Part shown: positions 55,160-64,000 of the stretch, piece after piece
How the letters are laid out: every line of letters begins with the position of its first letter
How positions within the stretch are numbered: the first letter of the stretch is position 1
Source of the DNA: Sphingobacteriaceae bacterium
GTDB lineage: Bacteria; Bacteroidota; Bacteroidia; B-17B0; Aurantibacillaceae
Direction: 5' to 3'
Length of the DNA stretch: 64,000 nucleotides
Assembly: GCA_016705695.1 (NCBI GenBank)
Contig: JADJLA010000001.1
Span: 1-64,000 of the forward strand
The notes under the pieces: generated by a model
Databases searched by the model: none
Told to the model about the DNA's origin: nothing
The model's input: the letters and a program-made list of their open reading frames with translations, nothing else
Program-made: the position numbers and the translations under genes

Positions 55160-55648
55160 ATGGATTTTAAGCAAAGGATATTAAATATATTATCTGATAT
55201 TCCCGATCCGGAAATTCCTGTAATTTCTATTGTTGAGCTTGGTGTTATCAGAGATGCAAAAGATCTTGGCAACGATTCTATTGAAGTGATCATTACCCCA
55301 ACTTATAGCGGTTGCCCGGCCATGAAACAAATGGAGGATGATGTTGTTTCAAAACTTAAGCAAAATGGTTTTAAAACTGTAAATGTAAAAATGGTGTATA
55401 GTCCTGCATGGACCACCGATTGGTTAAGCCAAGAAGCAAAACTAAAATTGCAAAAATACGGTATCGCTCCACCAGAGGAATCAACCACCGATAAATCTTT
55501 CATCACAGGTAAACATAAAGCGGTAACATGCCCACGTTGTAAAAGCAAGAACACCTTATTAGTTTCTCAATTTGGCAGCACAGCCTGCAAAGCACTTTAT
55601 AAATGCAGTGATTGCTTAGAGACGTTCGATTACTTTAAGTGTATTTAA
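55160..55648 (+). CDS. paaD: PaaD-like protein (MIP18 domain plus zinc ribbon)
   Basis: 162 residues from the ATG. The MIP18/DUF59 half (1-95) has DIPDPEIPVISIVELGVIRD and TPTYSGCPAMKQMEDDV, with the conserved Cys. The C-terminal zinc ribbon reads CPRCKSKNTLLVSQFGSTACKALYKCSDC, and the end DYFKC matches PaaD. In phenylacetate degradation PaaD helps mature the PaaABCE epoxidase; the partners are not in this window. MIP18 proteins also assist general iron-sulfur assembly, so a wider role is possible. It is monocistronic here. Confidence 0.88.
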   Translation: MDFKQRILNILSDIPDPEIPVISIVELGVIRDAKDLGNDSIEVIITPTYSGCPAMKQMEDDVVSKLKQNGFKTVNVKMVYSPAWTTDWLSQEAKLKLQKYGIAPPEESTTDKSFITGKHKAVTCPRCKSKNTLLVSQFGSTACKALYKCSDCLETFDYFKCI

Positions 55649-55676
55649 CCTGAATCTCTTGGCGACTGCGGTTCTT

Positions 55677-55713
55677 GCGTGAGGGATTGAGCCATTGTTT
55701 GAGCTCCTTTTTT
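55677..55713 (+). terminator. Possible terminator of paaD, perhaps derived from a repeat element
   Basis: GAGC...GCTC with a short extension is followed by six T (55708-55713), 29 bases after the paaD stop. The phrase GCGTGAGGGATTG just before it resembles the reverse complement of the end of the GC-rich element at 34418-34546. The stem is short, so the call is weak. The rest of this 247-base gap holds nothing recognised before the next terminator. Confidence 0.4.
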
Positions 55714-55835
55714 ATATGTGTAAATATTTTTTTGGAAAACGATATAAAAAGATTAGCGGCTATTCCCCTGAATTAAACCTGCAGCGTTTAACCGGTTTTC
55801 ATCTGAGGTTAAAAATGTCATAGGTCCTATAAATC

Positions 55836-55869
55836 AAAAACCCCTCCGGAAAATTCCGAGAGGGGTTTT
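55836..55869 (-). terminator. Terminator of the giant beta-helix gene
   Basis: AAAACCCCTC (55837-55846) pairs with GAGGGGTTTT (55860-55869), and the stem extends inward to CGGA/TCCG with one bulge. On the minus strand five T follow. It is 26 bases beyond the stop of the 2327-residue gene. Confidence 0.85.
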
Positions 55870-55894
55870 ATCTTCTACTAAACTAGAAGGAGGA

Positions 55895-58800
55895 CTATTG
55901 TTTTACAACTTTAATGATGTCAATTCCATTCTCTGAACTGATGCGAACATGGTAAACACCATTTGCTAATTCAGTAATGTTCATGTTAATGGTCTCGCCA
56001 TCTGTTGTTTCTTTGTAAACTATTCTTCCTGTAAGATCAGTTAACTCAATTGTTTTACGAAGTGAATTTCCTGTTTCGATAGTAAATGTTCCATAGTTTG
56101 GATTTGGATACACTTTCAACGAAGCACTCTTAGCAGTTTGACTAATGATGTCGGTACAAAAACTCACTACAACTGAAGTGGTTGCTGAATTTGAACAACC
56201 TGTGCTGCTGTTTGTAAATGTATAAACCGGATTAAATGTTCCTGTAGCACTTGGATTTAAAACACCACCCGAAACGTTTGGTCCGCTAAAAACACCGCCA
56301 GCTGGCGACCCTGTTAGAGCAACAGGACCGCTATTTAAACACGCTGTATTGCTGGCGGCACTAATTGATACCGTTGGTTTAGCATTTACGGTAATATTTA
56401 CTAGTGCAGATGATGTACAGCTGTTAGCGGCAGTACCAATTACACTGTATGTTGTGTTAACGGTAGGACTTTCAATTATTGATGGAGTAGTAGCACTTGT
56501 GTTCCAGTTATAGATCACTGCACCACTTGCATTAAGTGTTATTGAATTGCCTGCACAAATACTCGCAGTACCCGGAGTGATATTTACTGTAGGGTTTGCA
56601 TTAACTGTAACTAACATACTTGCAGTAAAACTACCCGGACAAAGAACCGAACTTCCTTCTACTGTGTATGTAGTGCTTGTAAACGGAGTTGCAGTAATTA
56701 CGGTTGACGTTGCGCTTGTATTCCAAGTATACGTATCAGCTCCTGATGCAGTTAAAGTAACAGTATTACCTGCACAAATAACATTTGAAGGTAAAGCGTT
56801 GATGTTTACTACAGGTTGAGGATTAACAGTTAGTGTTACTGGTAACATTGGGCTTGTACATCCTGGTTTTGTATAAAAAACATTTCCGTTGAACATACGG
56901 CCAGCATTGGTTCCTGTAAAGGCACCACATAAACCTGTTCCCATTTGTAAAGAAACATCAGCATTGCTGTATAAATTAGTTCCATTAGTGTAGTTAGCAT
57001 TGTAATTCACAAAGAAACCAGTAACCTGACTGTTTGGAATTGGTAAAGGTAACATTACCACACGTGTTGGATTGTTAGGTCCTGCACTATTAACAACAAT
57101 GGTATCCCAAGGTATCCAGTTTGCAGGAATGATCTCGTTGCCGGCAAATGTTCCAACTCTGTAATAAATTAATACAGATTGTGTACCCGCAACACTGAAA
57201 TGTACATCTAAGCTATCAACAACAATATTACCTGAAGTTGGCGTGATGTCGAACATGTTTCCGCCACCACAACCATTACCACCGGCAAAAGTTGATTGGA
57301 TACTTCCAATGGTAGTAGAGAGCGCTTGTGCGTAGAAGGTAGTAGTAGTTGCAGCTGTAGCTGTAAACGTATTGCCGCTTCCTAAAACTGTTGTTGAAGT
57401 AGGGCTTGCATACCAATCGATAGGGCCGAATGATGTTGCGCTTAAAGTACCAATAGCTGTTGTGCCGCAAATTGCAGCACCAACACCTGTAATGGTAGGA
57501 TTGATAACTGTGATGGCAACTGTAGCAGTAGCAGGACATCCTGTAGCGTTTGAACCTGTTACAGAATATACTGTTGTAGCAGTAACTGTTTCAATAATTT
57601 GATTTGTTGTAGCCGAAGTATTCCATGTAACAGAAGTAGCATTACCTACAGCAGTTAAAGTTGTTGTACCACTTGTACAGAAATAAACACCTGTTGCAGT
57701 AATATTAAGATTAGTTGAACTTACATTCACCAATGTTTGAACCACAGCAGCCGAACAGTTGTTTGCTGATACGATCACTGAATAGTTACCGGTCCCGTTT
57801 GCGGGAACGTTATACAATGGATTTTGAACGTTAGCCGTGAAACTGTTTGGGCCTGTCCACCAGAAATCAGTTCCAATATCTGTACCAACTGATAACGATA
57901 AAGTAGTGTTGGCGCAAATAGGATTTGCTGCCGCTGCAATACTTGCCGTTGGAATTGGACTAATAAGAACAGTTGCAGATGGAGCTGAAGTTGCAGTTAA
58001 GCTTAACGGTGCACAAACAGTTTCTAACACATAATATAAAGTATTAGTTGTTAATGCAACTGTAATATAAGTTGGAGTTGTAACGCCCGAACCACCTGTT
58101 GCAGGAGAGAAAGGGCCTGTTGGGTTGTTTGAAACCATCCACTGGTAGCTTGTACCACCTCCTGTACTTACGTTATTTGCAACTAAAGTAATGTTAGCGT
58201 TGTTACAAATGCTGTAAGATGTTGTTGCTATATTTCCTGAGCTTGCATTAGTACAAGTTGGTGCAGTAAATTCGTCAGCACCAATATCAGGAGTAGTTAC
58301 GTTCCTTATTTGATTGTCAATATCAATAGTTATACCTGCAATTGGAGTACCAACGTTATCAATTATAGCATTTGTTGCTGGAACTAAATGCGCATCGTTT
58401 AAGCCAACAAAGTTTGGCATCACATTCATTGAGTTAACATTTTGACCAAAACTTGCAATTACCATAGCCATATTAGTTTGGTTGGTAGCAGCAATAAATG
58501 CTAAGTTAGCTTGAGCACCACCAGCAAAGTAGTCATTGTAATTTATATTGGTAAATACAGTTGCAGAAGCCGCTGAATAGATAGCGTATGTTTTAGACCC
58601 AGTTTGATTAGTGTAGTTAATATCTGAATAAAGAATATTATTTCTTAGATCAACATTGTTTGCACCTGAACCAAAATATATTGCTGAGCTTAATTCATTG
58701 GTTGTTGCTGCTAATACTGTTGAGCCTTGGTTAAGCGCTATTGAATTGTTTTGGATATTTACACCAACGCAAGTTCCAGAAGGAGCAACGCGTATACCTG

Positions 58801-61800
58801 AAATACCACCCGCTGTAAATGAACTCCATCCGTCACCTGTACAATCAGAGATCATGTTGTTTTGGATAGTGATGTTAGCAACCGGACTATTCGGATTTAC
58901 ATCAATACCTAATCCACCATAACCACCTGTACCTGTATAATGAATACCTGTAATGGTATTTAAATTAACTGTAGCATTTCTAACACCGGCATTTAATTCA
59001 ACGCCCCAAACATAAGCGCTTGTTCCGGTTACATTGGTTACGGTATTATTGATGATAGCTAGACCATCTGTATTATTTAAGAAGATCCCTTTTGATCCAA
59101 TGTTTGCTGTTGAAGAAACAATTGAGCCAACAAGGTTGTTGCTGATATTCCAGTTATTGTTACCTGCTGCAAGTGTTGTTGTACTTGAGGCGTATATACC
59201 ATGGAACGCTGCGGTGATGGTGTTACCTGAAATTGTAGTATTATCGTTGTCAATACCACCGGTAGTACCGGGAGTTGCGGCATCAACACCTGCAAGAATA
59301 CCAAATTTAGTGCCTGTGTTCCCACTAGCTTCAATATACATGTTCTTTAAACCTGAAGTATTATTACCAGGTCCTACTAAAGAAGTACTTGCTAACCAGA
59401 ATACTGCTGAAGTTCCTGTATTAGGGTTATAAACACCTAATGAACTTCCGCCTGTATTTATACCGTCGAACGTTATGAATTGTGAGTTCAAGAATTTAAT
59501 AGTTGTATTAGCAGTTGTTGAACCGCTAATTGTAACACCTAATGCAGGAGCAGGAACAACCAATAATGAGTTGGTAGCATTGGCGTATGGGTTATTATTG
59601 AATACAACTGGGAATGTTTCGTTGGTAGAGTAGTTAGGATCGATCAACACATAAGTAACCGGACCAGCTAAACAACTGTTATTGTAAACTTGTGAAGCTT
59701 GAGTTAATGTAGTAAAGTTTCCTGTTGCACCAACTGAATAAGATCCGGCTAGTGTTCCAACAATTGCAAATGTGCTTGGTGTGGTTGGAGGTGTGATGAT
59801 GTTGTTTACGTCAGTACCTGTAAAACCTGGTGAAGGCATAGAGGCAAGGTTTGGAGTGCTTGCAATATCTTGTGCAACTGTGAACCATGAAATTACGTCA
59901 CCAATAACAGCGGTGTAACTCATACTAAACGTATAAACACCATTCTGTTGATTACCGGAAGTTAAAGTTCCTTGCGTACTTACAAGTGGATTAGCATTTA
60001 CCTGATAATAAACACGAGGTAATAATGTTCCGTTTGCTACACCACTAATGTCGGTAATATTCATTGTATAAGTGCGTGACGTAGTATTACAATTCGGACT
60101 TGTAAAACCAGTTGCCAAGAACGAAGGAGGTAAAAGATCAGAGCTAAGCATGTAGTTGCCTTCCCAAGCACCGATATCGGGAGTACCGGCATTTCTAACC
60201 GTTCCAATATAGTCGTCAGTGATACCGGCAACAGCAGCTCCACCACTTTCAATTTGAGTTGGAACACTTGTGCTGATATTTAAAAAATTTGGATTACTAC
60301 CAACTGTACTTACAAAAGGAGGATTTTCTGTTACAGAAACCGCGTCTCTTGGAGTAACAACTGTTTTATACGCGCCCAAAGTTTGTTGCGGCGTTGTACC
60401 ATCATGATAAATTAAATTAGAAGCAGATGGTGTTCCAGCATAAAATAAGTTGTTGTTTGAGGTATTCAAGAATGTAGTAAGTGTTGCCGAACTTCTTCTG
60501 TAAGCAACCGCAAATTCTGTTCCTGTTGGTGTACACTCATTTACAAAAATATTATTTCTTAAGTTAACGTTTGGTGTAGTAGAAGCATAAATGGCATTTG
60601 AACCAAAATTTAAACCTGTACTAGTACCACTCATGTAAACTGAGTTATAATATAGATTGATATTTGTTCCTCCGGCAATATAGATACCGTTTAAGCGATT
60701 AATACCTGTTGATGATGGTGTAGCAATACTTCCAATTAAGTTATTGTAAATGTTGCTTGTTGGAGAAGTAGTAGCGTATAGTCCGTATAGTGCTCCTGTT
60801 GTTCCATTTTGAGTAAGATCATAGATCTTATTTTTAAAATAATTTACTCCTGCACCACTTGAACCAACATAACTTCCATAAAGCGAAGAGGCGCCTCCAT
60901 TAGAAGTTAATCCACTAATAGTATTGGTATAAACACTTGCAGGATAGTTTGGTGAGGCAATGGTGCTAATGTATAAGCCGTAAGTAGTTCCGTTAGTTGT
61001 AATATTACTGATAGAGTTATTAAATACAGAAGAACCTGAAGTAGAACTTCCATCGCCTAAATAATTGCAAAACATCATATAAGAAGTTCCTGAATTGCTA
61101 TAGGTGATATTAGAGATCGTGTTACTCGCAATGGTCTTTCTTGGATACGGTGATGTGGCGCCATCGGAAGTATAGATACCATAAAATGTACCAGTACCCG
61201 AAATTGAAGCGGTAATATTTGAGAACAAGTTATTTGTAAATGTTTGTGTACTTGTTGGTAACGATGACGCTCCTGAATAATAACAATACATGGTTCCTGC
61301 AGCTGCGTTACGCGTTACATTAGTAATGGTATTATTGTTAACCGACAAAGCAAACTGAGTGCTGGTGCTATTGTACATATAATACTCTGTTCCCGAATGA
61401 TTGAGAGTAAGATTGTTCCATAAATTGCTATTGATAGAATTCACGTAACAACTTGCCGTATTGTAAACAAAATAAATAATTCCAGTTCCGATAACGTTGT
61501 GGTTATAGTTGCTAAAATTATTATTACTGATACTTAACGAGGTTGTTGTTGTTCCTGAACCATTGTAAACATTGTAAAGTGCACCTGAGTATGCAGTAGC
61601 TCCAGTATGATCAAAGCTTAGATTGTTATTATTCATATTAATGCTACTCGCAACAGCACCAGAATTGTATATCAAATACGTTGCCCCACTTGTTGCGCTT
61701 CGGGTATTGTTTGTAAATGTATTATTGCTTATAGATAAGTGCGCACAAGAAGCACCACTATTCCAAATACCATACCAAATCTGAGTTGTTGCTAACGAAC

Positions 61801-62878
61801 TTGTACAGCCGGTGATAAGGTTATTGTTAATAGTTATTGTGTTATTGGCTGCTGTTGCACCTGAAAGGTTCTCGATACCTGAAGCTGAAGAAGTAGTTGC
61901 ATCACTTTTAATAGTGATGGTATTATTATTTATAGTAGCGTTAGCGCTTAAAGCCGTACTTAATACAATACCTCTTAGGATATTTGTGTGGTTAAAGCCC
62001 GCGCCTGTATTACTATTAATAGTGTTATAAGATGCATTCACATCGTATTGAGCAAACGTTCTGATACCGGCAGCAGGTAAGGTTGCTGCTGTAGCGCCAC
62101 CAAAATCAATGATCATATTTCCTGTTGTAGTAGAATTGCCTCCAACATCATTACCATAATCGGCAAAAGTAAATGGCGATACATCGGCAAAACCAATTAG
62201 GGCAACGCCAATGTTACAATTTTGAAGTGTATTGTTGTAAAATCTATTATTTGAATTTGAACCTGCCGCTGAAGTAATAGCTAATGCGGTAGTGTGTGCA
62301 CTTGTAAGGGCATTTACAACATCGATCGCTCTTGAGCCATCAACAGCCATTCCTGACCCAACGCCGTTGTTGTTCCTATTTAAGGTAACAACACAATTTT
62401 GTACCGTATTATTCTGACAGCCGTCGGTTACACTCGCTTTAAAGAAGCCGTATCCAAATTCCATGTAGTCTGGATTTGCGGTATTTGGATCGAGTAAATC
62501 AATTCCATTAATAGTAATGTAATCAGATCCAATAAAACGCCAAATACCATCCTGAATAAGGGTGTTAGGTAAACCAGTTCCACCAAGGTAAGCGGTGATC
62601 AAGGGATTTATACCTGCACCACTTTTCATAAAAGTGATAGGATTTGCTGCTGTTCCTGTTGCAGTTAAAGTAAAACCACCTACTGGTGCTGTTTCGGTAT
62701 AACCGGATGCAATATTAATAGTAACTGCTCCACTTACACCCTGTGTATTAAGGTCGTTAATTGCAGCTGCAACCGAAGTATATGATCCCGGTACACTGTA
62801 AACGCCTGAAAGTTGTGCTCTGGTTGTGCCTACTAATAAAATCAGCAAGCCACAAGTAACAAGTAATTGTTTTTTCAT
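55895..62878 (-). CDS. Giant secreted beta-helix protein with T9SS type A sorting domain
   Basis: 2327 residues. Signal peptide (LLVTCGLLILLVGTTRAQ). Two right-handed parallel beta-helix regions fill about 25-920 and 1055-1550, each full of Asn/Ser/Thr-rich turns such as NNNTITN and ISNNTFTN, and closed by PDIGAWEGNY or PDIGADEF. Between them is a beta-sandwich. From about 1550 come six or so Ig-like modules with SICAGNSITLNASGA and CAGNTVTLTASGAD starts and SATSTVITATP middles. The C-terminal 75 residues are a type A sorting domain (LKVYPNPNYGTFTIE, IELTDLTGRIVYKE, LANGVYHVRISSE, IIKVVKQ). It is a surface protein, perhaps an adhesin or polysaccharide-binding protein; no active-site residues can be named. 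The frame is intact over 7 kb. Confidence 0.9.
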   Translation of the reverse strand: MKKQLLVTCGLLILLVGTTRAQLSGVYSVPGSYTSVAAAINDLNTQGVSGAVTINIASGYTETAPVGGFTLTATGTAANPITFMKSGAGINPLITAYLGGTGLPNTLIQDGIWRFIGSDYITINGIDLLDPNTANPDYMEFGYGFFKASVTDGCQNNTVQNCVVTLNRNNNGVGSGMAVDGSRAIDVVNALTSAHTTALAITSAAGSNSNNRFYNNTLQNCNIGVALIGFADVSPFTFADYGNDVGGNSTTTGNMIIDFGGATAATLPAAGIRTFAQYDVNASYNTINSNTGAGFNHTNILRGIVLSTALSANATINNNTITIKSDATTSSASGIENLSGATAANNTITINNNLITGCTSSLATTQIWYGIWNSGASCAHLSISNNTFTNNTRSATSGATYLIYNSGAVASSINMNNNNLSFDHTGATAYSGALYNVYNGSGTTTTSLSISNNNFSNYNHNVIGTGIIYFVYNTASCYVNSINSNLWNNLTLNHSGTEYYMYNSTSTQFALSVNNNTITNVTRNAAAGTMYCYYSGASSLPTSTQTFTNNLFSNITASISGTGTFYGIYTSDGATSPYPRKTIASNTISNITYSNSGTSYMMFCNYLGDGSSTSGSSVFNNSISNITTNGTTYGLYISTIASPNYPASVYTNTISGLTSNGGASSLYGSYVGSSGAGVNYFKNKIYDLTQNGTTGALYGLYATTSPTSNIYNNLIGSIATPSSTGINRLNGIYIAGGTNINLYYNSVYMSGTSTGLNFGSNAIYASTTPNVNLRNNIFVNECTPTGTEFAVAYRRSSATLTTFLNTSNNNLFYAGTPSASNLIYHDGTTPQQTLGAYKTVVTPRDAVSVTENPPFVSTVGSNPNFLNISTSVPTQIESGGAAVAGITDDYIGTVRNAGTPDIGAWEGNYMLSSDLLPPSFLATGFTSPNCNTTSRTYTMNITDISGVANGTLLPRVYYQVNANPLVSTQGTLTSGNQQNGVYTFSMSYTAVIGDVISWFTVAQDIASTPNLASMPSPGFTGTDVNNIITPPTTPSTFAIVGTLAGSYSVGATGNFTTLTQASQVYNNSCLAGPVTYVLIDPNYSTNETFPVVFNNNPYANATNSLLVVPAPALGVTISGSTTANTTIKFLNSQFITFDGINTGGSSLGVYNPNTGTSAVFWLASTSLVGPGNNTSGLKNMYIEASGNTGTKFGILAGVDAATPGTTGGIDNDNTTISGNTITAAFHGIYASSTTTLAAGNNNWNISNNLVGSIVSSTANIGSKGIFLNNTDGLAIINNTVTNVTGTSAYVWGVELNAGVRNATVNLNTITGIHYTGTGGYGGLGIDVNPNSPVANITIQNNMISDCTGDGWSSFTAGGISGIRVAPSGTCVGVNIQNNSIALNQGSTVLAATTNELSSAIYFGSGANNVDLRNNILYSDINYTNQTGSKTYAIYSAASATVFTNINYNDYFAGGAQANLAFIAATNQTNMAMVIASFGQNVNSMNVMPNFVGLNDAHLVPATNAIIDNVGTPIAGITIDIDNQIRNVTTPDIGADEFTAPTCTNASSGNIATTSYSICNNANITLVANNVSTGGGTSYQWMVSNNPTGPFSPATGGSGVTTPTYITVALTTNTLYYVLETVCAPLSLTATSAPSATVLISPIPTASIAAAANPICANTTLSLSVGTDIGTDFWWTGPNSFTANVQNPLYNVPANGTGNYSVIVSANNCSAAVVQTLVNVSSTNLNITATGVYFCTSGTTTLTAVGNATSVTWNTSATTNQIIETVTATTVYSVTGSNATGCPATATVAITVINPTITGVGAAICGTTAIGTLSATSFGPIDWYASPTSTTVLGSGNTFTATAATTTTFYAQALSTTIGSIQSTFAGGNGCGGGNMFDITPTSGNIVVDSLDVHFSVAGTQSVLIYYRVGTFAGNEIIPANWIPWDTIVVNSAGPNNPTRVVMLPLPIPNSQVTGFFVNYNANYTNGTNLYSNADVSLQMGTGLCGAFTGTNAGRMFNGNVFYTKPGCTSPMLPVTLTVNPQPVVNINALPSNVICAGNTVTLTASGADTYTWNTSATSTVITATPFTSTTYTVEGSSVLCPGSFTASMLVTVNANPTVNITPGTASICAGNSITLNASGAVIYNWNTSATTPSIIESPTVNTTYSVIGTAANSCTSSALVNITVNAKPTVSISAASNTACLNSGPVALTGSPAGGVFSGPNVSGGVLNPSATGTFNPVYTFTNSSTGCSNSATTSVVVSFCTDIISQTAKSASLKVYPNPNYGTFTIETGNSLRKTIELTDLTGRIVYKETTDGETINMNITELANGVYHVRISSENGIDIIKVVKQ

Positions 62879-63074
62879 TCTCTAAATTGATTTTGCGTGT
62901 TTATAATAACACAAAGTTCAACTATCCTTAATCGCAAATTATTCAAAATTTGGTTTAAAATTCCATTCCTAATGATACTTTATGCACGTAAAGTGCAGTA
63001 AATCAATGAAATAAAACAAATAATTTTACATTTCAAAAGGATGTATTATTTTGCGGACATTATTGTAAGGCTAA

Positions 63075-64000
63075 ATGTCACAACACCTAATTCATCTCGT
63101 TAAATCATTGACTCGTACCGAGAAAAGGTATGTTCACTTGAACTTAAAAACATTTTCGTTTGATGAGAGCACAAATAAAATACTTAACAACTTTCTTAGT
63201 TTGGAGAAGAAGGTGGGCTTAAAACGAACTACTGTACCAATAAAAGCCGAGGGAAATGTTACACGCGTATATTATAAGCTACTCGACATTCTTTTTACCT
63301 TATATAAAGAACAGCTGCAAGAGAACGAAAATGACAATAGTCTGATCAAACGTTCGCAAGTACTTTTTCACAAGGGGTTTTATAAGGATGGTATTAAATT
63401 ATTAAATAAGGTTATATACCGCGGTTATACCTATAGCTATCTATTAAGGATAGAAGCTATTGAATTAAAGATCAAGGCTGCCATCAAATTTGTGGATGTG
63501 GAGTATATTAATGAGAATTTTGAACAAGATAAAAAACTTCTAGCCGAATTCTCAACCTTGTATTTTAATCAGGTAGAACTAGAAAGCATGTGGGCCATGA
63601 TAAAAGTGGAATCAACAACGAATTATTTTTTTGGAGATCAAAACTCATTTGCTAAGAAATACGAGGCCATGCTTTCTAACGAGGATAATGCACTTAGCCC
63701 AACAGCAAAATTATATCATAATCAGATCAATGGTTTTTTAGCGATGAAGGAAGGTAAACCCGACAAGGCCTATGAGTTTATGAAACGCAGCCAGGTGATC
63801 TTTAATTGGTATCCTGAATTAAAGGAGAATAATTTTAGTGAATATCTTCGATCGAATAGGAATTTATGTATTGTGCTGCAACATCAAAAAAAGTATAAAG
63901 AGGCAACAGAGGTAATAGATCTAGTTACAGAAACCATAGAGGCAAGGCGCAAACGTCGTTCGCATGCAATAAAGAACGATATTTTCACAATTACAATTCT
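63075..64000 (+). CDS. Partial TPR-like helical protein (3' end outside window)
   Basis: The reading frame runs from ATG 63075 (MSQHLIHLVKSLTRTEKRYV) past the window edge, so at least 308 residues are encoded. The sequence is wholly helical and charged, with paired-helix patterns that look like TPR units (QVLFHKGFYKDGIKLLNKVIYRGY, LYHNQINGFLAMKEGKPDKAYEFMKRSQVIF, LCIVLQHQKKYKEATEVIDLV). There is no signal peptide or membrane segment. The opening SLTRTEKRY is typical of a Bacteroidota-specific cytoplasmic family of unknown role. It diverges from the giant gene, with a 196-base gap whose promoter elements are unclear. Confidence 0.75.
   Translation, partial: MSQHLIHLVKSLTRTEKRYVHLNLKTFSFDESTNKILNNFLSLEKKVGLKRTTVPIKAEGNVTRVYYKLLDILFTLYKEQLQENENDNSLIKRSQVLFHKGFYKDGIKLLNKVIYRGYTYSYLLRIEAIELKIKAAIKFVDVEYINENFEQDKKLLAEFSTLYFNQVELESMWAMIKVESTTNYFFGDQNSFAKKYEAMLSNEDNALSPTAKLYHNQINGFLAMKEGKPDKAYEFMKRSQVIFNWYPELKENNFSEYLRSNRNLCIVLQHQKKYKEATEVIDLVTETIEARRKRRSHAIKNDIFTITI

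Noticed and set aside
55148..55160. TTG start for paaD four codons upstream of the chosen ATG
   Set aside because: That TTG lies within the TACCTTTG promoter box, so it would not be transcribed in full.
59034..59432. 132-residue open frame opposite the giant beta-helix gene
   Set aside because: It is a shadow of a low-complexity Asn/Thr-rich gene on the minus strand and shows no protein-like features of its own.

Overview
The window is an AT-rich chromosomal segment of a member of the Bacteroidota, probably from a Flavobacteriales-like lineage. Several signs agree: proteins with type IX secretion (T9SS) C-terminal sorting domains of both type A and type B, the gliding/T9SS lipoprotein GldH, a RicT (PSP1) homologue next to gldH, many families typical of the phylum (DUF4292, DUF2490, DUF4956, TonB receptors with a CarboxypepD_reg start), promoters of the TTG-N19-21-TAnnTTTG type, and no obvious Shine-Dalgarno sequences. 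No plasmid, phage, insertion sequence or CRISPR array is visible.

Layout. (1) 1-9736, plus strand: a surface polysaccharide locus with glycosyltransferases, a fused glutaminase/sugar amidotransferase, a nucleotide-sugar dehydrogenase and an O-antigen polymerase/ligase-like membrane protein. Three of its glycosyltransferase genes carry single-base frameshifts (four lesions), and the dehydrogenase has Asp in place of the middle Gly of its NAD-binding motif. (2) 9708-15566: a TerC protein, then a three-gene operon (small secreted protein, PadR regulator, PspC membrane protein) whose promoter carries a 9-bp palindrome over the -33 element, then pyrG-rimM. (3) 15592-26654: an iodotyrosine-deiodinase-like nitroreductase, tRNA-Ser(GCU), a small exported protein, an SBBP-type repeat protein and a 2466-residue SprB-repeat protein with a type B sorting domain. 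(4) 26728-31712: folB, facing a tightly packed six-gene operon that ends with a VTC-domain protein and a DUF4956 membrane protein. (5) 31787-34237: gldH, ricT and nadD. (6) 34600-39621: an orphan histidine kinase, a TonB receptor and dprA, with two repeat-like intergenic regions. (7) 39669-48561: the envelope cluster nucleotidyltransferase-TPR-DUF4292-M23 peptidase, a 2H phosphoesterase, kbl and a T9SS cargo. (8) 48642-55648: a VOC protein, a SpoIIE-type phosphatase, a TPR protein, a PorE-like OmpA protein (frameshifted in its signal peptide) and a lone paaD. (9) 55895-64000: a 2327-residue beta-helix T9SS cargo and a partial TPR-like protein that runs off the window.

Taken together the segment is dominated by cell-envelope and surface functions: polysaccharide synthesis, T9SS cargo and machinery, outer-membrane transport and peptidoglycan remodelling. 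Housekeeping genes (pyrG, rimM, folB, nadD, dprA, kbl) are scattered among them. The least explained items are the six-gene VTC/DUF4956 operon, the PadR/PspC operon with its operator, the decayed-looking polysaccharide locus, and two families of palindromic intergenic elements.
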